Origin: JAITMY01 sp031553765
GTDB lineage: Bacteria > Bacteroidota > Bacteroidia > Bacteroidales > UBA932
Assembly (NCBI GenBank): GCA_031553765.1
Contig: JAVBKY010000006.1
Coordinates: 310,001-374,000 of the forward strand
Direction of reading: 5' to 3'
Length of the DNA stretch: 64,000 nt
Part shown: positions 41,914 through 50,739 of the stretch, piece by piece
Layout of the letters: each line of letters starts with the position of its first letter
Numbering within the stretch: the first letter of the stretch is position 1
Position numbers and translations under genes: made by a program
Notes under the pieces: generated by a model
What the model was told of the DNA's origin: nothing
The model's input: the letters and a program-made list of their open reading frames with translations, nothing else
The model's database searches: none

Positions 41914-42966
41914 TTATTTCACCCGCATAAACCTCAACGCCTTCAAAATATACCTCGGTAGCGGTTTTTCAGGGTTACGCTTACGCAGATTTAGAAAAAT
42001 GCCGTACTTTTTCAGAATGGGAATCTTGAATGTTTCCACAAATTCTATCAGCGTACCATCGGGGTCTTCGGTATAGGCAAAGCGACCTGCAGCAGCACCC
42101 ATATCAAAGGTGTCGCCTGTATCAACGGTAAACGGACAACCTTTTTGCGCGCAAACCTCCTTTAGCCCATTCATATTTTTCACATCAAAGCATAGGTGAA
42201 TAAAACCTAAGTCACCCCACTGACGACCTTCGAAAATTTTGCGAGGCGTGTGGTCAAATGCCTGCACCAACTCCACGTAACCTTGACCTAACAGCTCCGA
42301 AAATGGTCCCTTACGAGGATTAGCGTGCGTAAGCAATACGCGGCGAAACTTTTTGCCACCTGACACTGCAGCTAAATCGGCAAACACATCGGTTTTGTCA
42401 AAAACTATTTTGTCAAAGCCCAGAATTTCGTTGTAAAACTTGATAGATCTTTCAATATCAGTTACGCCCACAAATGCTCCACATACACCACCCGTTAAGC
42501 GTGGAGAGTTGCCAAACCATGAGTTTTCTTCTACTATTTCAAATATGTTTCCGTAAGGATCTTTCATGAAAAAGTGCGCTGCGCCTGCAGGAGTTTGCGA
42601 TACCTCGCTTAGCACCTCCACACCAAGCGACTTCATTTCGTCAAACGACTTTTGCGCGCTCGTCGTTTTCATTTTGGTAATGCAAATACCCAAATCGCCC
42701 AGCTGCGGCGTAAAGGTAGGAGCCTGTGGTACGCGCTGCATGTAGTTCCAAATCTCCATACCGCCACCGCCTTTAATGCTGATAGCCAAAATAGCGTGGC
42801 GCTTTTGCGGCTTTCCACCTGTGTAGGGCAACATGAGTTCGGCCGTGCCTTCATCATCAAGAATAGGGATATCAACCCCAAATACCTTGCGATACCACGC
42901 GAATGCCTCCTGCAGGTTGGCCACGCCAATACCCATTTGCTGAATACCCGAAACGATTGTTTTCAT
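41914..42966 (-). CDS. Double-VOC dioxygenase-like protein
   Basis: This 350-residue protein has two VOC modules: about 1-150 (GIQQMGIGVANLQEAFAWYRKVFGV ... FFMKDPYGNIFEIVEENSWF) and about 158-320 (GVCGAFVGVTDIERSIKFYNEILGF ... AYTEDPDGTLIEFVETF). Each module ends in a DPxGxxxE motif with a potential metal-ligand Glu, but the first-strand metal His is replaced, so metal binding is uncertain. A basic C-terminal tail (LPRYILKALRFMR) follows. It is joined to the SDR gene by a 3-nt gap, so the two are co-translated and probably act on the same compound. Confidence 0.75.
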   Translation of the reverse strand: MKTIVSGIQQMGIGVANLQEAFAWYRKVFGVDIPILDDEGTAELMLPYTGGKPQKRHAILAISIKGGGGMEIWNYMQRVPQAPTFTPQLGDLGICITKMKTTSAQKSFDEMKSLGVEVLSEVSQTPAGAAHFFMKDPYGNIFEIVEENSWFGNSPRLTGGVCGAFVGVTDIERSIKFYNEILGFDKIVFDKTDVFADLAAVSGGKKFRRVLLTHANPRKGPFSELLGQGYVELVQAFDHTPRKIFEGRQWGDLGFIHLCFDVKNMNGLKEVCAQKGCPFTVDTGDTFDMGAAAGRFAYTEDPDGTLIEFVETFKIPILKKYGIFLNLRKRNPEKPLPRYILKALRFMRVK

Positions 42967-42969
42967 CTG

Positions 42970-43767
42970 CTATGTTTCTTTTATATTTTTCGAAATTAAG
43001 TAATGTAGACTTGGCACAAATCTTTTAAAGTAAAGCATCAACAGCTCCACGCCACCCACATTTATCTCTCGCTTGTTCTTAGAGAGACCATGCAAAATTT
43101 GTTGTGCTGCTTTAGCGGGCGAGATACCGCTATTTTGTCCTTCGTCCATTTTGCCGTGCGCCCTACCCTTGCTGTCAATGGCGTTGAGCGAAATATTTGT
43201 CCGTACACGCCCCGGCACTATCATGCTTACGCAAATATTTTGCTTGCGGGTTTCGAGCCTCAACGACTCAAAGAAACCATGCAAAGCATGCTTTGATGCA
43301 GCATAGGCGGAACGTTGGTAGAAACCAAATTTACCTGAAATACTACTGGTTGCGGCAATGTGTCCGCCACCCTGTTTTACCATGTAGGGTAACACGCATT
43401 TGGTAAGCGCAACGGTGCCAAAAAAGTTCACCTCCATTATGCGGCGGTCAATCTCCAAAAGTGTTTCAAGCACAGTGGAGCGTTGGCTCATGCCACCGTT
43501 ATTGATAAGGTAATCCACCCGTTCAAATTTCGCAAAAACGTCCTTTACTATGTCATCAAACGTATCAATCTGGGTTAAATCGAGCGGCAACACATGGCAC
43601 ACTTCGGGTATGGAGCATTGCTCCTTCACACGATTCAACTCCTCCACGTTACGCGCCGAGGCTATAACCTGCGCTCCCGCATCAATAAAGGCGTACACCA
43701 GCGCCTCGCCAATACCCGACGATGCTCCGGTAACCCACACAACCTTATTATTAAATACTTTTGACAT
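42970..43767 (-). CDS. Short-chain dehydrogenase/reductase
   Basis: This 265-residue NAD(P)-dependent oxidoreductase has the cofactor motif TGASSGIG (about 13-20), the NNG motif (LINNGGMSQ) and the catalytic Ser-Tyr-Lys in SSISGKFGFYQRSAYAASKHAL (YxxxK). The sequence resembles the membrane-associated DHRS7/3-ketodihydrosphingosine-reductase-like branch (SDR with GRVRTNISLNAI after the active site). Co-translation with the double-VOC protein and the nearby alpha-oxoamine synthase make a role in a lipid or ketone reduction plausible, but only the fold is certain. Confidence 0.85.
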   Translation of the reverse strand: MSKVFNNKVVWVTGASSGIGEALVYAFIDAGAQVIASARNVEELNRVKEQCSIPEVCHVLPLDLTQIDTFDDIVKDVFAKFERVDYLINNGGMSQRSTVLETLLEIDRRIMEVNFFGTVALTKCVLPYMVKQGGGHIAATSSISGKFGFYQRSAYAASKHALHGFFESLRLETRKQNICVSMIVPGRVRTNISLNAIDSKGRAHGKMDEGQNSGISPAKAAQQILHGLSKNKREINVGGVELLMLYFKRFVPSLHYLISKNIKET

Positions 43768-43780
43768 AATATCTTTGTTA

Positions 43781-43806
43781 CCACCCCCCCCTAAAGGGGG
43801 GGGTGG
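43781..43806. terminator. CCACCCCCCCC hairpin upstream of SDR gene
   Basis: CCACCCCCCCC (43781-43791) pairs perfectly with GGGGGGGGTGG (43796-43806), loop TAAA. It lies between the sodium symporter stop and the SDR start, both on the minus strand. The sequence belongs to the CCCCTAAAGGGG family, also at 14414. Confidence 0.5.
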
Positions 43807-43818
43807 GGGTAATAGTTA

Positions 43819-45282
43819 TTAAATCTCCACTTCTACCCTCTTCTTACTCAACGACAGCAGTCCTAAAAAGGTTATCGCACCGTTAATAATTAGAATCTCA
43901 AAACCTATTTCATACCCATTAAAAATGATGGGTGAGAGTTTAGCCAGCGCAAATGACAGTATAGGTGAGAGTACTGCCACATAAGGAACGTAGCGATCAC
44001 GTACGGGCATTTTGGTAAACAAACCAAATGCAAACAAGCCCAACAGCGGTCCATAGGTATAACCCGCCACCTTATATACCGTATTAATAATACTTTCGGA
44101 GTAAAAATACTTAAAAATCAATATAAGCAGCACAAAAGTGAGGCTCACACCCAGATGTACCCAACGGCGGCGCTGCTTCAGCTTTGGGTGATTGTCGGGC
44201 AAGCCCAAAATATCAATGGTAACCGAAGTGGTAAGCGCGGCCAAAGCGCTATCGGCGCTGGCGTATGTGGCTGCTATAATACCAACAATGAACAGCACGC
44301 CTACTACAGGTGGCAAGAATCCACCAGTGGCGATGTAGGGAAAAATTTCATCGGGCTTAGCAGGCATGGGCAAGCCATTGCGGGCTATAAAGGTGTACAG
44401 CAGCACACCGAGCACGAGAAACAAAATATTAATAGGCAGGAAAGCAATACCGTAGCTGCGCATGTTACGCTGCGCATCACGCAGATTTTTGCAGCTAATA
44501 TTTTTCTGCATCAAGTCCTGATCCAACCCCGTCATGGTAATAGTAGTAAACACACCCGCCAGAAATTGCTTAAAGAAGTAGCGCTTATCGCCGGGATTAT
44601 CAAAAAAGAAGGTGCGCGAAAGGTCGCTATCCACCACCAGGTTCCACACGCCGGCAAATGACAAATCCATGGCGCGCGCTAAGCCCACCAAGCAAAGTAT
44701 AAGCGTTGACAGCAGTGCCAGCGTTTGCAGAGCATCTGTCCAAATAATGGTTTTAATACCGCCCTTGTACGTGTACAAATACACCAGCAAAATGGTTACA
44801 AGCACGTTTATGTAAAAGGGAATGCCCAACTTTTCAAACACTAGTGCCTGCAGCACTAGTGCCACTACCAACAAACGAATGGACGAACCCAACATGCGGG
44901 ATATGAGAAAAAAAATGGCACCCGTTTTGTAGCTGCGGTGTCCAAAGCGTTTTTCCAAATAGGTATAGATAGAGGTTAGTCCCAAGCCGTAGTACAACGG
45001 AAGCAGCACTTGTGCTACCACCAAGTAACCCAGTACAAAACCCATTACCATTTGTACGTACGAGAATTGGCTGGCTCCCACCATACCCGGCACCGAAACA
45101 AAAGTAACCCCCGAGATGCTGGAGCCTATCATGCCAAAGGCAATAATGTACCAAGGAGTTTTACGGTTACCTAAATAAAATGAATCCACCTGTACACGCC
45201 GCGTAGTAAGCCACGCAACAAAAAGCAACACCACGAAGTAAATAGCAATAATGCCAATAATAAAAGTTGGGGAAAGGGACAT
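43819..45282 (-). CDS. Sodium:solute symporter family transporter
   Basis: This 487-residue inner-membrane transporter has about 13 hydrophobic segments. The pattern LGNRKTPWYIIAFGMIGSSISGVTFVSVPG (about 37-66) is the SSSF start of transmembrane helix 1, with the Na+-site region GSSISGV. TGLDQDLMQKNISCKN and ADSALAALTTSVTIDILG are later family signatures. Substrates of the family include sugars, proline, nucleosides and sialic acid; none can be assigned. It is the distal gene of a VOC-SDR-symporter arrangement only by neighbourhood, not by tight spacing. Confidence 0.88.
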   Translation of the reverse strand: MSLSPTFIIGIIAIYFVVLLFVAWLTTRRVQVDSFYLGNRKTPWYIIAFGMIGSSISGVTFVSVPGMVGASQFSYVQMVMGFVLGYLVVAQVLLPLYYGLGLTSIYTYLEKRFGHRSYKTGAIFFLISRMLGSSIRLLVVALVLQALVFEKLGIPFYINVLVTILLVYLYTYKGGIKTIIWTDALQTLALLSTLILCLVGLARAMDLSFAGVWNLVVDSDLSRTFFFDNPGDKRYFFKQFLAGVFTTITMTGLDQDLMQKNISCKNLRDAQRNMRSYGIAFLPINILFLVLGVLLYTFIARNGLPMPAKPDEIFPYIATGGFLPPVVGVLFIVGIIAATYASADSALAALTTSVTIDILGLPDNHPKLKQRRRWVHLGVSLTFVLLILIFKYFYSESIINTVYKVAGYTYGPLLGLFAFGLFTKMPVRDRYVPYVAVLSPILSFALAKLSPIIFNGYEIGFEILIINGAITFLGLLSLSKKRVEVEI

Positions 45283-45283
45283 T

Positions 45284-45400
45284 GAGATTAGGAGTTAGGA
45301 GATATAGGGGTTAGTGATTAGAGTTTTCATTTTACAAAAGTAGTGAAATTTACTGTATAGAAAAGACCCCAGCAGGACTTTGAGGCCCTGTTAGGGTTAG
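45284..45400. repeat. Word repeat and CCCTGTTAGGG hairpin
   Basis: Tandem words of the form GATTAGGAGTTAGGAG (about 45290-45325) precede a degenerate copy of the CCTAACAGGG hairpin (45368-45397). They fill the divergent gap between the symporter and aminotransferase genes; the 200-bp gap holds no gene. Confidence 0.5.
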
Positions 45401-45482
45401 TCCTCAACAAAGTACGAGTAGTATGAGTATAACGACAAAACATTTTCATTATCTTCGTATGCTATTTTTCAAAAGAGAAACC

Positions 45483-46643
45483 ATGTACAACTTTGACGAA
45501 GTAATTGACCGCCACCATACCGACTGCTCAAGCATAGAGATGCTAACCGAAAATTTTGGTCGCCCCGACATTAGCTCCTTTTGGATAGCCGACATGGATT
45601 TTCGCACGCCCGATTTCATTGTAAACTCCATACTCAAGCGCTGCGAACACGAAATATTTGGCTACACAGCCGCGCCCCCAAGGTACTACCAGGCCATTAT
45701 CAATTGGGTAAAAAAACGTCATGGACTAAGCATTGAAAGAGAGCATTTAGGTTACCTGCCCGGCGTAGTTCCGGGACTTGCGCACACGCTGAATACCTAT
45801 ACCAAACCAGGTGATGGCGTTATGATTCAACCACCTGTATACGCCCCGTTTTTTTCGGTAATAAAAAATAACGAACGTAAGGTAATAGCCAACAACCTCA
45901 CTTTAGGCAGTACACATTTTGAAATAGATTGGGAAAATTTTGAGAAAGGCGCAAGCCAGTCAACACTCTTTTATTTGTGTAACCCGCACAATCCCGGTGG
46001 TCGTGTCTGGACGCGCGCAGAGCTGGAGCGCCTGGCTACTATTTGCGAAAAGCATAACGTAATAGTAGTATCGGACGAGATACACTGCGACCTTACCCTT
46101 AGCGGATACAAGCACGCCACTTTTGCTGGCATATCCGATTGGGCGCGCAACAACAGCATTACGCTCATGGCCTCTACCAAGACCTTTAACATGGCGGGCT
46201 TGGCAAGCGCCTTCTGCTTTATCCCCAACAAGGATTTATACCAAAAGATGCACGACTACGTTTGCCGCTACGAGTGCATTATGCCCAATATTTTTGCTTT
46301 TGAAAGCACCACTGCTGCTTTTGAAAAAGGCGAGCCGTGGCTGAGTGAATTACTAAAGTACATTGAGAGTAATATTACTTTTACGACAGAATACCTACAA
46401 AAGCACATACCACAAGTTAAAGTCGTAATACCGCAAGCCACCTACCTTATGTGGCTCGACTTTAGGGCACTCAACCTATCGCAAGAGGGAATAAAAGACC
46501 TGATAATAAATAAGGCGCTACTGGCGCTGAACGATGGCAGCGCTTTCGGCACAGGTGGAGAGGGCTTCATGCGCCTAAACCTTGCTCGTCCGCGAAGCGT
46601 AATAGCCAAGGCGTTGGAGCAGCTAAAGAGGGCGATAGACTAA
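45483..46643 (+). CDS. MalY/PatB family aminotransferase (cystathionine beta-lyase-like)
   Basis: This 386-residue PLP enzyme of the class I/II aminotransferase fold opens MYNFDEVIDRHHTDCSSIEM and WIADMDFRTPDFI, the MalY/PatB signature. The Asp of VSDEIHCDLTL contacts the pyridine nitrogen and the Schiff-base lysine lies in ASTKTFNMAGLA. MalY/PatB enzymes split cystathionine or related C-S compounds to pyruvate, ammonia and thiol, feeding methionine synthesis. The ATG at 45483 was chosen over one 60 nt upstream since the extra residues are unlike the family. Confidence 0.87.
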   Translation: MYNFDEVIDRHHTDCSSIEMLTENFGRPDISSFWIADMDFRTPDFIVNSILKRCEHEIFGYTAAPPRYYQAIINWVKKRHGLSIEREHLGYLPGVVPGLAHTLNTYTKPGDGVMIQPPVYAPFFSVIKNNERKVIANNLTLGSTHFEIDWENFEKGASQSTLFYLCNPHNPGGRVWTRAELERLATICEKHNVIVVSDEIHCDLTLSGYKHATFAGISDWARNNSITLMASTKTFNMAGLASAFCFIPNKDLYQKMHDYVCRYECIMPNIFAFESTTAAFEKGEPWLSELLKYIESNITFTTEYLQKHIPQVKVVIPQATYLMWLDFRALNLSQEGIKDLIINKALLALNDGSAFGTGGEGFMRLNLARPRSVIAKALEQLKRAID

Positions 46644-46749
46644 CCTCTTCCCCAACCCCTCTCCACTGGAGAGGGGCGTGTGCCCTGAAATAAAAGGCGC
46701 ATGTGCGTGGGAAAATCCCTCTCCTGTGGAGAGGGATTTAGGGAGAGGT
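46644..46749. repeat. CCTCTCCCCAACCCCTCTCC-family repeat (copy 2)
   Basis: Starts AACCTCTTCCCCAACCCCTC just after the aminotransferase stop and ends GGGAGAGGTC at 46749, so the ends are complementary. Copy 1 is at 5311. Its translation gives a false 36-residue extension of recR. Confidence 0.65.
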
Positions 46750-46784
46750 CTGTAGATTATAGTACCATTGCTTACAAAATCTCT

Positions 46785-46792
46785 TATCTTTG
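46785..46792 (+). promoter_or_regulatory. Putative -7 element of recR
   Basis: TATCTTTG, a perfect TAnnTTTG, 16 nt before the recR ATG. A TTG at 46768-46770 gives a short 14-nt spacer. This decides the start: the transcript begins after the repeat at 46644-46749. Confidence 0.5.
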
Positions 46793-46808
46793 TGCTGCAA
46801 TCTTCACA

Positions 46809-47438
46809 ATGGATACCAACTCCCTCCCATCCAAGCTGCTCGAAAGCGCGGTGAACGAAATGTCATCGCTGCCGGGTGTAGGTCGTAAAACGGCGCTACG
46901 CTTAGTGTTGCATTTACTTAAGCAGCCTCGCGAACAGGTGGAGCGATTCGGCACCTCCTTTATTACATTGCGCAACGAGGTAAAAAGTTGTCGCGTATGC
47001 AGCAACATTTCTGACACCGACACCTGCGGCATCTGCTCCAATCCGCGCCGCGATCACGGCACAGTATGCGTAGTGGAAAGCATTAAGGACGTGCTATCCA
47101 TTGAAAGCACAGGGCAGTACGGAGGTGTGTACCACGTATTGGGTGGCATCATTTCACCCATTAATGGCGTAAGCCCCAGCGACCTCACCATTGAGCAGCT
47201 GATAGCACGCGCATCCGAAGGCAGTGTGCGTGAGGTCATTGTAGCACTTAGCACCACCATGGAGGGCGAAACCACCGCCTACTTCCTTTATAAAAAGTTG
47301 AAAGATTTCCCCATTCAACTCTCCGCCTTAGCACGTGGCGTAGGTTTTGGCGATGAGTTAGAATATACCGACGAAATTACGTTAGGGCGCTCTATAAAAA
47401 ACCGTACCCCCTTCGAAAATGTCTTTGCCAATAGGTAA
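46809..47438 (+). CDS. recR: Recombination protein RecR
   Basis: This 209-residue protein works with RecF/RecO in loading RecA at gaps. It has the N-terminal helix-hairpin-helix region (NEMSSLPGVGRKTALRLVLHLL), a four-cysteine zinc motif (CRVCSNISDTDTCGIC, about 58-73), and a Toprim domain (VCVVESIKDVLSIE, YHVLGGIISPINGVSP) with the Walker-B-like motif EVIVALSTTMEGETTAYF. The length is typical. Start chosen at the ATG at 46809, downstream of the promoter. Confidence 0.95.
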   Translation: MDTNSLPSKLLESAVNEMSSLPGVGRKTALRLVLHLLKQPREQVERFGTSFITLRNEVKSCRVCSNISDTDTCGICSNPRRDHGTVCVVESIKDVLSIESTGQYGGVYHVLGGIISPINGVSPSDLTIEQLIARASEGSVREVIVALSTTMEGETTAYFLYKKLKDFPIQLSALARGVGFGDELEYTDEITLGRSIKNRTPFENVFANR

Positions 47439-47536
47439 AAACTCTTACCTGCCGCCACAAAGCGTTAAATAGCCTTTCTTGCTTAAAATCATTCAGTTTT
47501 ATTAACAATTCTTAACCGCACAACCGCTTAATTATT

Positions 47537-47612
47537 ACGATTTTTGTGTGCGCTCATCAAAAACATGAGCATTTTTCATCTTTAGGTGTAAAAAGTAAAC
47601 TGCAAAAATCGT
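47537..47612 (+). promoter_or_regulatory. Leader hairpins in front of the moxR start
   Basis: TTACGATTTTTG (about 47535-47546) is complementary to CAAAAATCGTTA (47603-47614 region), and inside it GCTCAT...ATGAGC forms a second hairpin (about 47552-47570). The right arm ends at the moxR start codon, so folding could hide the start. No TAnnTTTG of good quality is visible. Role in translation control is a suggestion only. Confidence 0.35.
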
Positions 47613-47613
47613 T

Positions 47614-48609
47614 ATGAGTACAAACGTAAACATTAAGGAGTTAAACGACAGAATACAAGCGGAGAGTGCCTTTGTGGACATTCTCAACATGGAAATGTCA
47701 AAGGTAATTGTTGGGCAAAAACACCTCACCGAGAGCCTGCTCATAGGCTTGCTGAGTAACGGACACGTACTGCTTGAAGGGGTTCCCGGACTGGCTAAAA
47801 CATTAGCAATTAGCACGCTATCAAATATTATTGATGCTAAATTCAGCCGCATACAGTTTACACCCGACCTCCTTCCCGCCGACCTTTTGGGTACCATGAT
47901 TTACAGCCAAAAGAAGGAAGAATTTCAGGTAAAGCTCGGCCCCATATTTGCCAACTTTATACTGGCGGACGAAATCAACCGCTCTCCGGCAAAAGTGCAG
48001 AGCGCCTTGCTCGAAGCCATGCAGGAGCGTCAGGTTACCCTTGGCGACCAAACCTATAAGTTACCCCAGCCGTTCCTTGTAATGGCTACGCAAAACCCGC
48101 TGGAGCAGGAAGGTACCTACCCTCTTCCCGAGGCGCAGGTTGACCGTTTCATGCTAAAGGTTATCATTTCTTATCCTAAAAAAGAGGAGGAGAAATTGAT
48201 TATCCGTCAGAATGTAGCAGGCGAATTCCCAAAGCCCACCAAGGCACTGAAGCCCGAAGATATTGTAAAGGCCCGCAATGTAGTACGTGATGTGTACATG
48301 GACGAAAAAATTGAGCGCTACATTGTAGATATCGTTTACGCCACCCGTACACCCGAGGACTACAAGTTGAATAACCTCAACGGGCTAATCAGCTACGGCG
48401 GTTCGCCCCGTGCCAGCATCAGCCTGTCCATGGCAGCTAAGGCTTACGCCTTCATTAAGCGTCGCGGCTACGTAATTCCAGAGGACGTACGCGCCGTAAG
48501 CTATGACGTACTGCGCCACCGCATTGGCCTCACCTACGAAGCCGAAGCCGATAATGTAACCAGCGAGGATATCATTACACAAATCCTTAACGCAGTTGAA
48601 GTTCCATAG
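47614..48609 (+). CDS. MoxR-type AAA ATPase, first gene of Bat operon
   Basis: This 331-residue AAA+ ATPase has Walker A GVPGLAKT (about 53-60), Walker B ILADEINRSPAK, sensor 1 ATQNP and the sensor-2 region GGSPRAS. MoxR ATPases act as chaperones that load metal or assist VWA-domain proteins, and they sit next to DUF58 and VWA genes as here. The operon downstream (48768 to 56545) has the Bat content of Bacteroidota. The gene is preceded by a hairpin-forming leader. Confidence 0.95.
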   Translation: MSTNVNIKELNDRIQAESAFVDILNMEMSKVIVGQKHLTESLLIGLLSNGHVLLEGVPGLAKTLAISTLSNIIDAKFSRIQFTPDLLPADLLGTMIYSQKKEEFQVKLGPIFANFILADEINRSPAKVQSALLEAMQERQVTLGDQTYKLPQPFLVMATQNPLEQEGTYPLPEAQVDRFMLKVIISYPKKEEEKLIIRQNVAGEFPKPTKALKPEDIVKARNVVRDVYMDEKIERYIVDIVYATRTPEDYKLNNLNGLISYGGSPRASISLSMAAKAYAFIKRRGYVIPEDVRAVSYDVLRHRIGLTYEAEADNVTSEDIITQILNAVEVP

Positions 48610-48618
48610 CCAAGCGCA

Positions 48619-48742
48619 CGTCATTGCGAGGAGGAACGACGAAGCAATCTCCTGCCTTGTGGAATATACGCGTTACTTGAGATTGCTTCGCTACACTCGC
48701 AACCGCAGCCCTGAAAGGGCAAGTTCGGCGGAGCCAATGACG
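48619..48742. repeat. CGTCATTGCGAGGAGGAACG-family palindrome
   Basis: Left arm CGTCATTGCGAGGAGGAACG (48619) and right ends GAGATTGCTTCG (about 48680) and CCAATGACG (48742) are complementary; an inner GCCCTGAAAGGGC hairpin is present. It lies inside the Bat operon between moxR and the DUF58 gene. Confidence 0.65.
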
Positions 48743-48767
48743 CCTCGATAAAGTTGTAATGCTTTTA

Positions 48768-49649
48768 ATGGAAACTACCGAATTAATAAAAAAAGTTCGC
48801 AAGATTGAAATCAAATCGCGCGGTCTCTCTCGGCAAATATTTGCGGGAGAGTATCATAGCGCGTTTAAAGGGCGTGGTATGGCCTTTAGTGAGGTGCGTG
48901 AGTACCAGTATGGCGACGAAATTCGCAACATCGACTGGAACGTAACCGCCCGCCACAACACCCCCTTTGTAAAGGTTTTTGAAGAAGAACGTGAGTTGAC
49001 CGTAATGCTGCTTATTGATGTGAGCGGCTCGCGCATGTTCGGTACCACTGATAAAATCAAAAAAGATTTGATTACCGAGCTGGCAGCCGTGCTGTCATTC
49101 TCGGCAGGTATGAATAACGATAAGGTGGGCGTAATATTTTTCAGCGATAAAATTGAAAAATTTATTCCTCCCAAAAAAGGTCGTTCGCATACCCTACGCA
49201 TCATACGTGAGCTGTTGGATTTAACCCCGCAAAGCAAGCAAACAGATATTTCGGAGGCGCTACGCTTTTTGACCAACGCCATCAAGAAACGCTGCTCGGC
49301 ATTTGTGTTGAGCGACATGCTGGACTTAACCAAAGAGGGTGCTCCCCGCTTTGAAAGCGCGCTGAAAATTGCCGCCAACAAGCACGACTTAGGCGTTATT
49401 CGCACCTTCGACCAGCGCGAAGTAGAAATGCCCAACGTAGGAATTGTGGAATTGCTGGATGCCGAAACCGGACAAACAAAGTGGGTAGATACCGCCTCAC
49501 GCGCCGTGCGCGACACGTACAGTAATTGGTGGAAATCATCGGAGCAAATCATACAGCAAACTCTCTCCAAGTGCAAGGTTGACCACGTGAGCATAAGCAC
49601 AGGCGAAGATTATGTGAGACCGCTGATAAAGTTGTTTAAACAGAGATAA
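48768..49649 (+). CDS. DUF58 protein of the Bat operon
   Basis: This 293-residue protein has the DUF58/VWA-like signature: RGLSRQIFAGEYHSAFKGRGMAFSEVREYQYGDEIRNIDWNVTAR (about 16-60) and a metal-ion-dependent adhesion-like DVSGS motif in VMLLIDVSGSRMFG (about 82-95). It is probably soluble. DUF58 proteins pair with MoxR ATPases in the Bat system. The in-frame ATG at 48759 gives three extra residues; 48768 (METTELIKK) is the more usual opening. Its function within the operon is not known at molecular level. Confidence 0.92.
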   Translation: METTELIKKVRKIEIKSRGLSRQIFAGEYHSAFKGRGMAFSEVREYQYGDEIRNIDWNVTARHNTPFVKVFEEERELTVMLLIDVSGSRMFGTTDKIKKDLITELAAVLSFSAGMNNDKVGVIFFSDKIEKFIPPKKGRSHTLRIIRELLDLTPQSKQTDISEALRFLTNAIKKRCSAFVLSDMLDLTKEGAPRFESALKIAANKHDLGVIRTFDQREVEMPNVGIVELLDAETGQTKWVDTASRAVRDTYSNWWKSSEQIIQQTLSKCKVDHVSISTGEDYVRPLIKLFKQR

Positions 49650-49657
49650 AACATTTT

Positions 49658-49726
49658 GAGATTGCCTCCTCCTCGCAATGACGTTCCCCGAGGCGTCATT
49701 GCGAGGAGGAACGACGAAGCAATCTC
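49658..49726. repeat. CGTCATTGCGAGGAGG-family palindrome
   Basis: GAGATTGC (49658) ... CTCCTCGCAATGACG and CGTCATTGCGAGGAG ... GCAATCTC (49726) form a near-perfect palindrome about a TTCCCCGAGG centre. It stands between the DUF58 gene and the next Bat gene and would produce a false N-terminal extension of that gene. Confidence 0.7.
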
Positions 49727-49740
49727 ATAACAATAAAAAT

Positions 49741-50739
49741 ATGACTTTTATTAAAAAAGTAATATTACTCCTTATGCTCACCGCAGGCATCCACACCGCC
49801 TCTGCGCAGGAAATGCTCATTAAGTTATCGCTTGATAGGGACAGCATTCTTGTGGGCGACCAAGTAGACATGACGTTGGATGTGGCGTATGACAAGGCCA
49901 TTCAATTTTCGTTCCCCGCGCTTGGCGACACGCTGATGCCGGGTATTGAAATTTTAAAAACCTCTAAAATTGATACGCTACGAAGCAAGAAAAACGAGAA
50001 CCTGATTAACGTGCAGCGCAAGTACACGATCACCTCGTTTGACGGAGGAATAGCCTACGTACTGCCACAAATTTCCTTTGCGCTGGGTCATGGCGAAGTA
50101 GTGGACACGTTTACCTCCAACCAACTTACGCTAAAGGTAGCCTTTCCTCCTATGGATAGCACCTTTGTACTTAACGACATTAAACCGCCTGTTAAATATC
50201 CCGTTACCTTTTTAGAGGCGCTACCCTATGTTGGCGGAGGGTTGCTGCTTATCGCGCTCATTGCGTTTTTGATTTACTACATCGACCAAAGGCGTAAGAA
50301 TCAACCTGTGTTCTTTAAGCCAAAGCCCAAAGAGCCCGCACACATAATAGCCCTGCGTGACTTGGATAAGCTTAAGCACGACCAGCTGTGGCAGCATGGA
50401 AAGGTGAAAGATTTCTACACCCGCATATCGGAAATTATACGCGTGTACATTGAGGATAGGTACCAAATTCAGGCTATGGAGCAAACATCCGACGAAATTC
50501 TACGTTCGTTCTACGAAGCTAAAGTTTGTGACAAGGCATTAGTAGATAAACTTCGCGAAGTATTCTATGTGTCTGACCTTGCAAAGTTTGCCAAGTACAC
50601 ACCGCAACCCGACGAGAACGAAACAAGCCTGACCAATATTTACTCTTTTGTAGAAAGAACAAAGTTGGAGGTTAGCAACGTTGCGCCTCAAAGCGAAACA
50701 GAATCAAGCACAACTACGGATTCAGAGCAACATGTTTAG
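49741..50739 (+). CDS. Bat-operon membrane protein (DUF4381-like)
   Basis: This 332-residue protein has a signal peptide (MTFIKKVILLLMLTAGIHTASAQ), an Ig-like periplasmic region (about 24-155; SLDRDSILVGDQVDMTLDVAYDK), one membrane helix (VGGGLLLIALIAFLIYYI, about 160-178) and a cytosolic tail ending in EVSNVAPQSETESSTTTDSEQHV. DUF4381-type proteins occupy this place in Bat operons but the name is recalled, not proven. The start at 49741 is used because the longer frame from 49678 reads through a palindrome. The next gene begins within its last codons. Confidence 0.8.
   Translation: MTFIKKVILLLMLTAGIHTASAQEMLIKLSLDRDSILVGDQVDMTLDVAYDKAIQFSFPALGDTLMPGIEILKTSKIDTLRSKKNENLINVQRKYTITSFDGGIAYVLPQISFALGHGEVVDTFTSNQLTLKVAFPPMDSTFVLNDIKPPVKYPVTFLEALPYVGGGLLLIALIAFLIYYIDQRRKNQPVFFKPKPKEPAHIIALRDLDKLKHDQLWQHGKVKDFYTRISEIIRVYIEDRYQIQAMEQTSDEILRSFYEAKVCDKALVDKLREVFYVSDLAKFAKYTPQPDENETSLTNIYSFVERTKLEVSNVAPQSETESSTTTDSEQHV

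Noticed and set aside
48854..49600. 248-codon minus-strand ORF inside the DUF58 gene
   Set aside because: Antisense shadow; low-complexity serine/leucine/arginine composition and no start signals.
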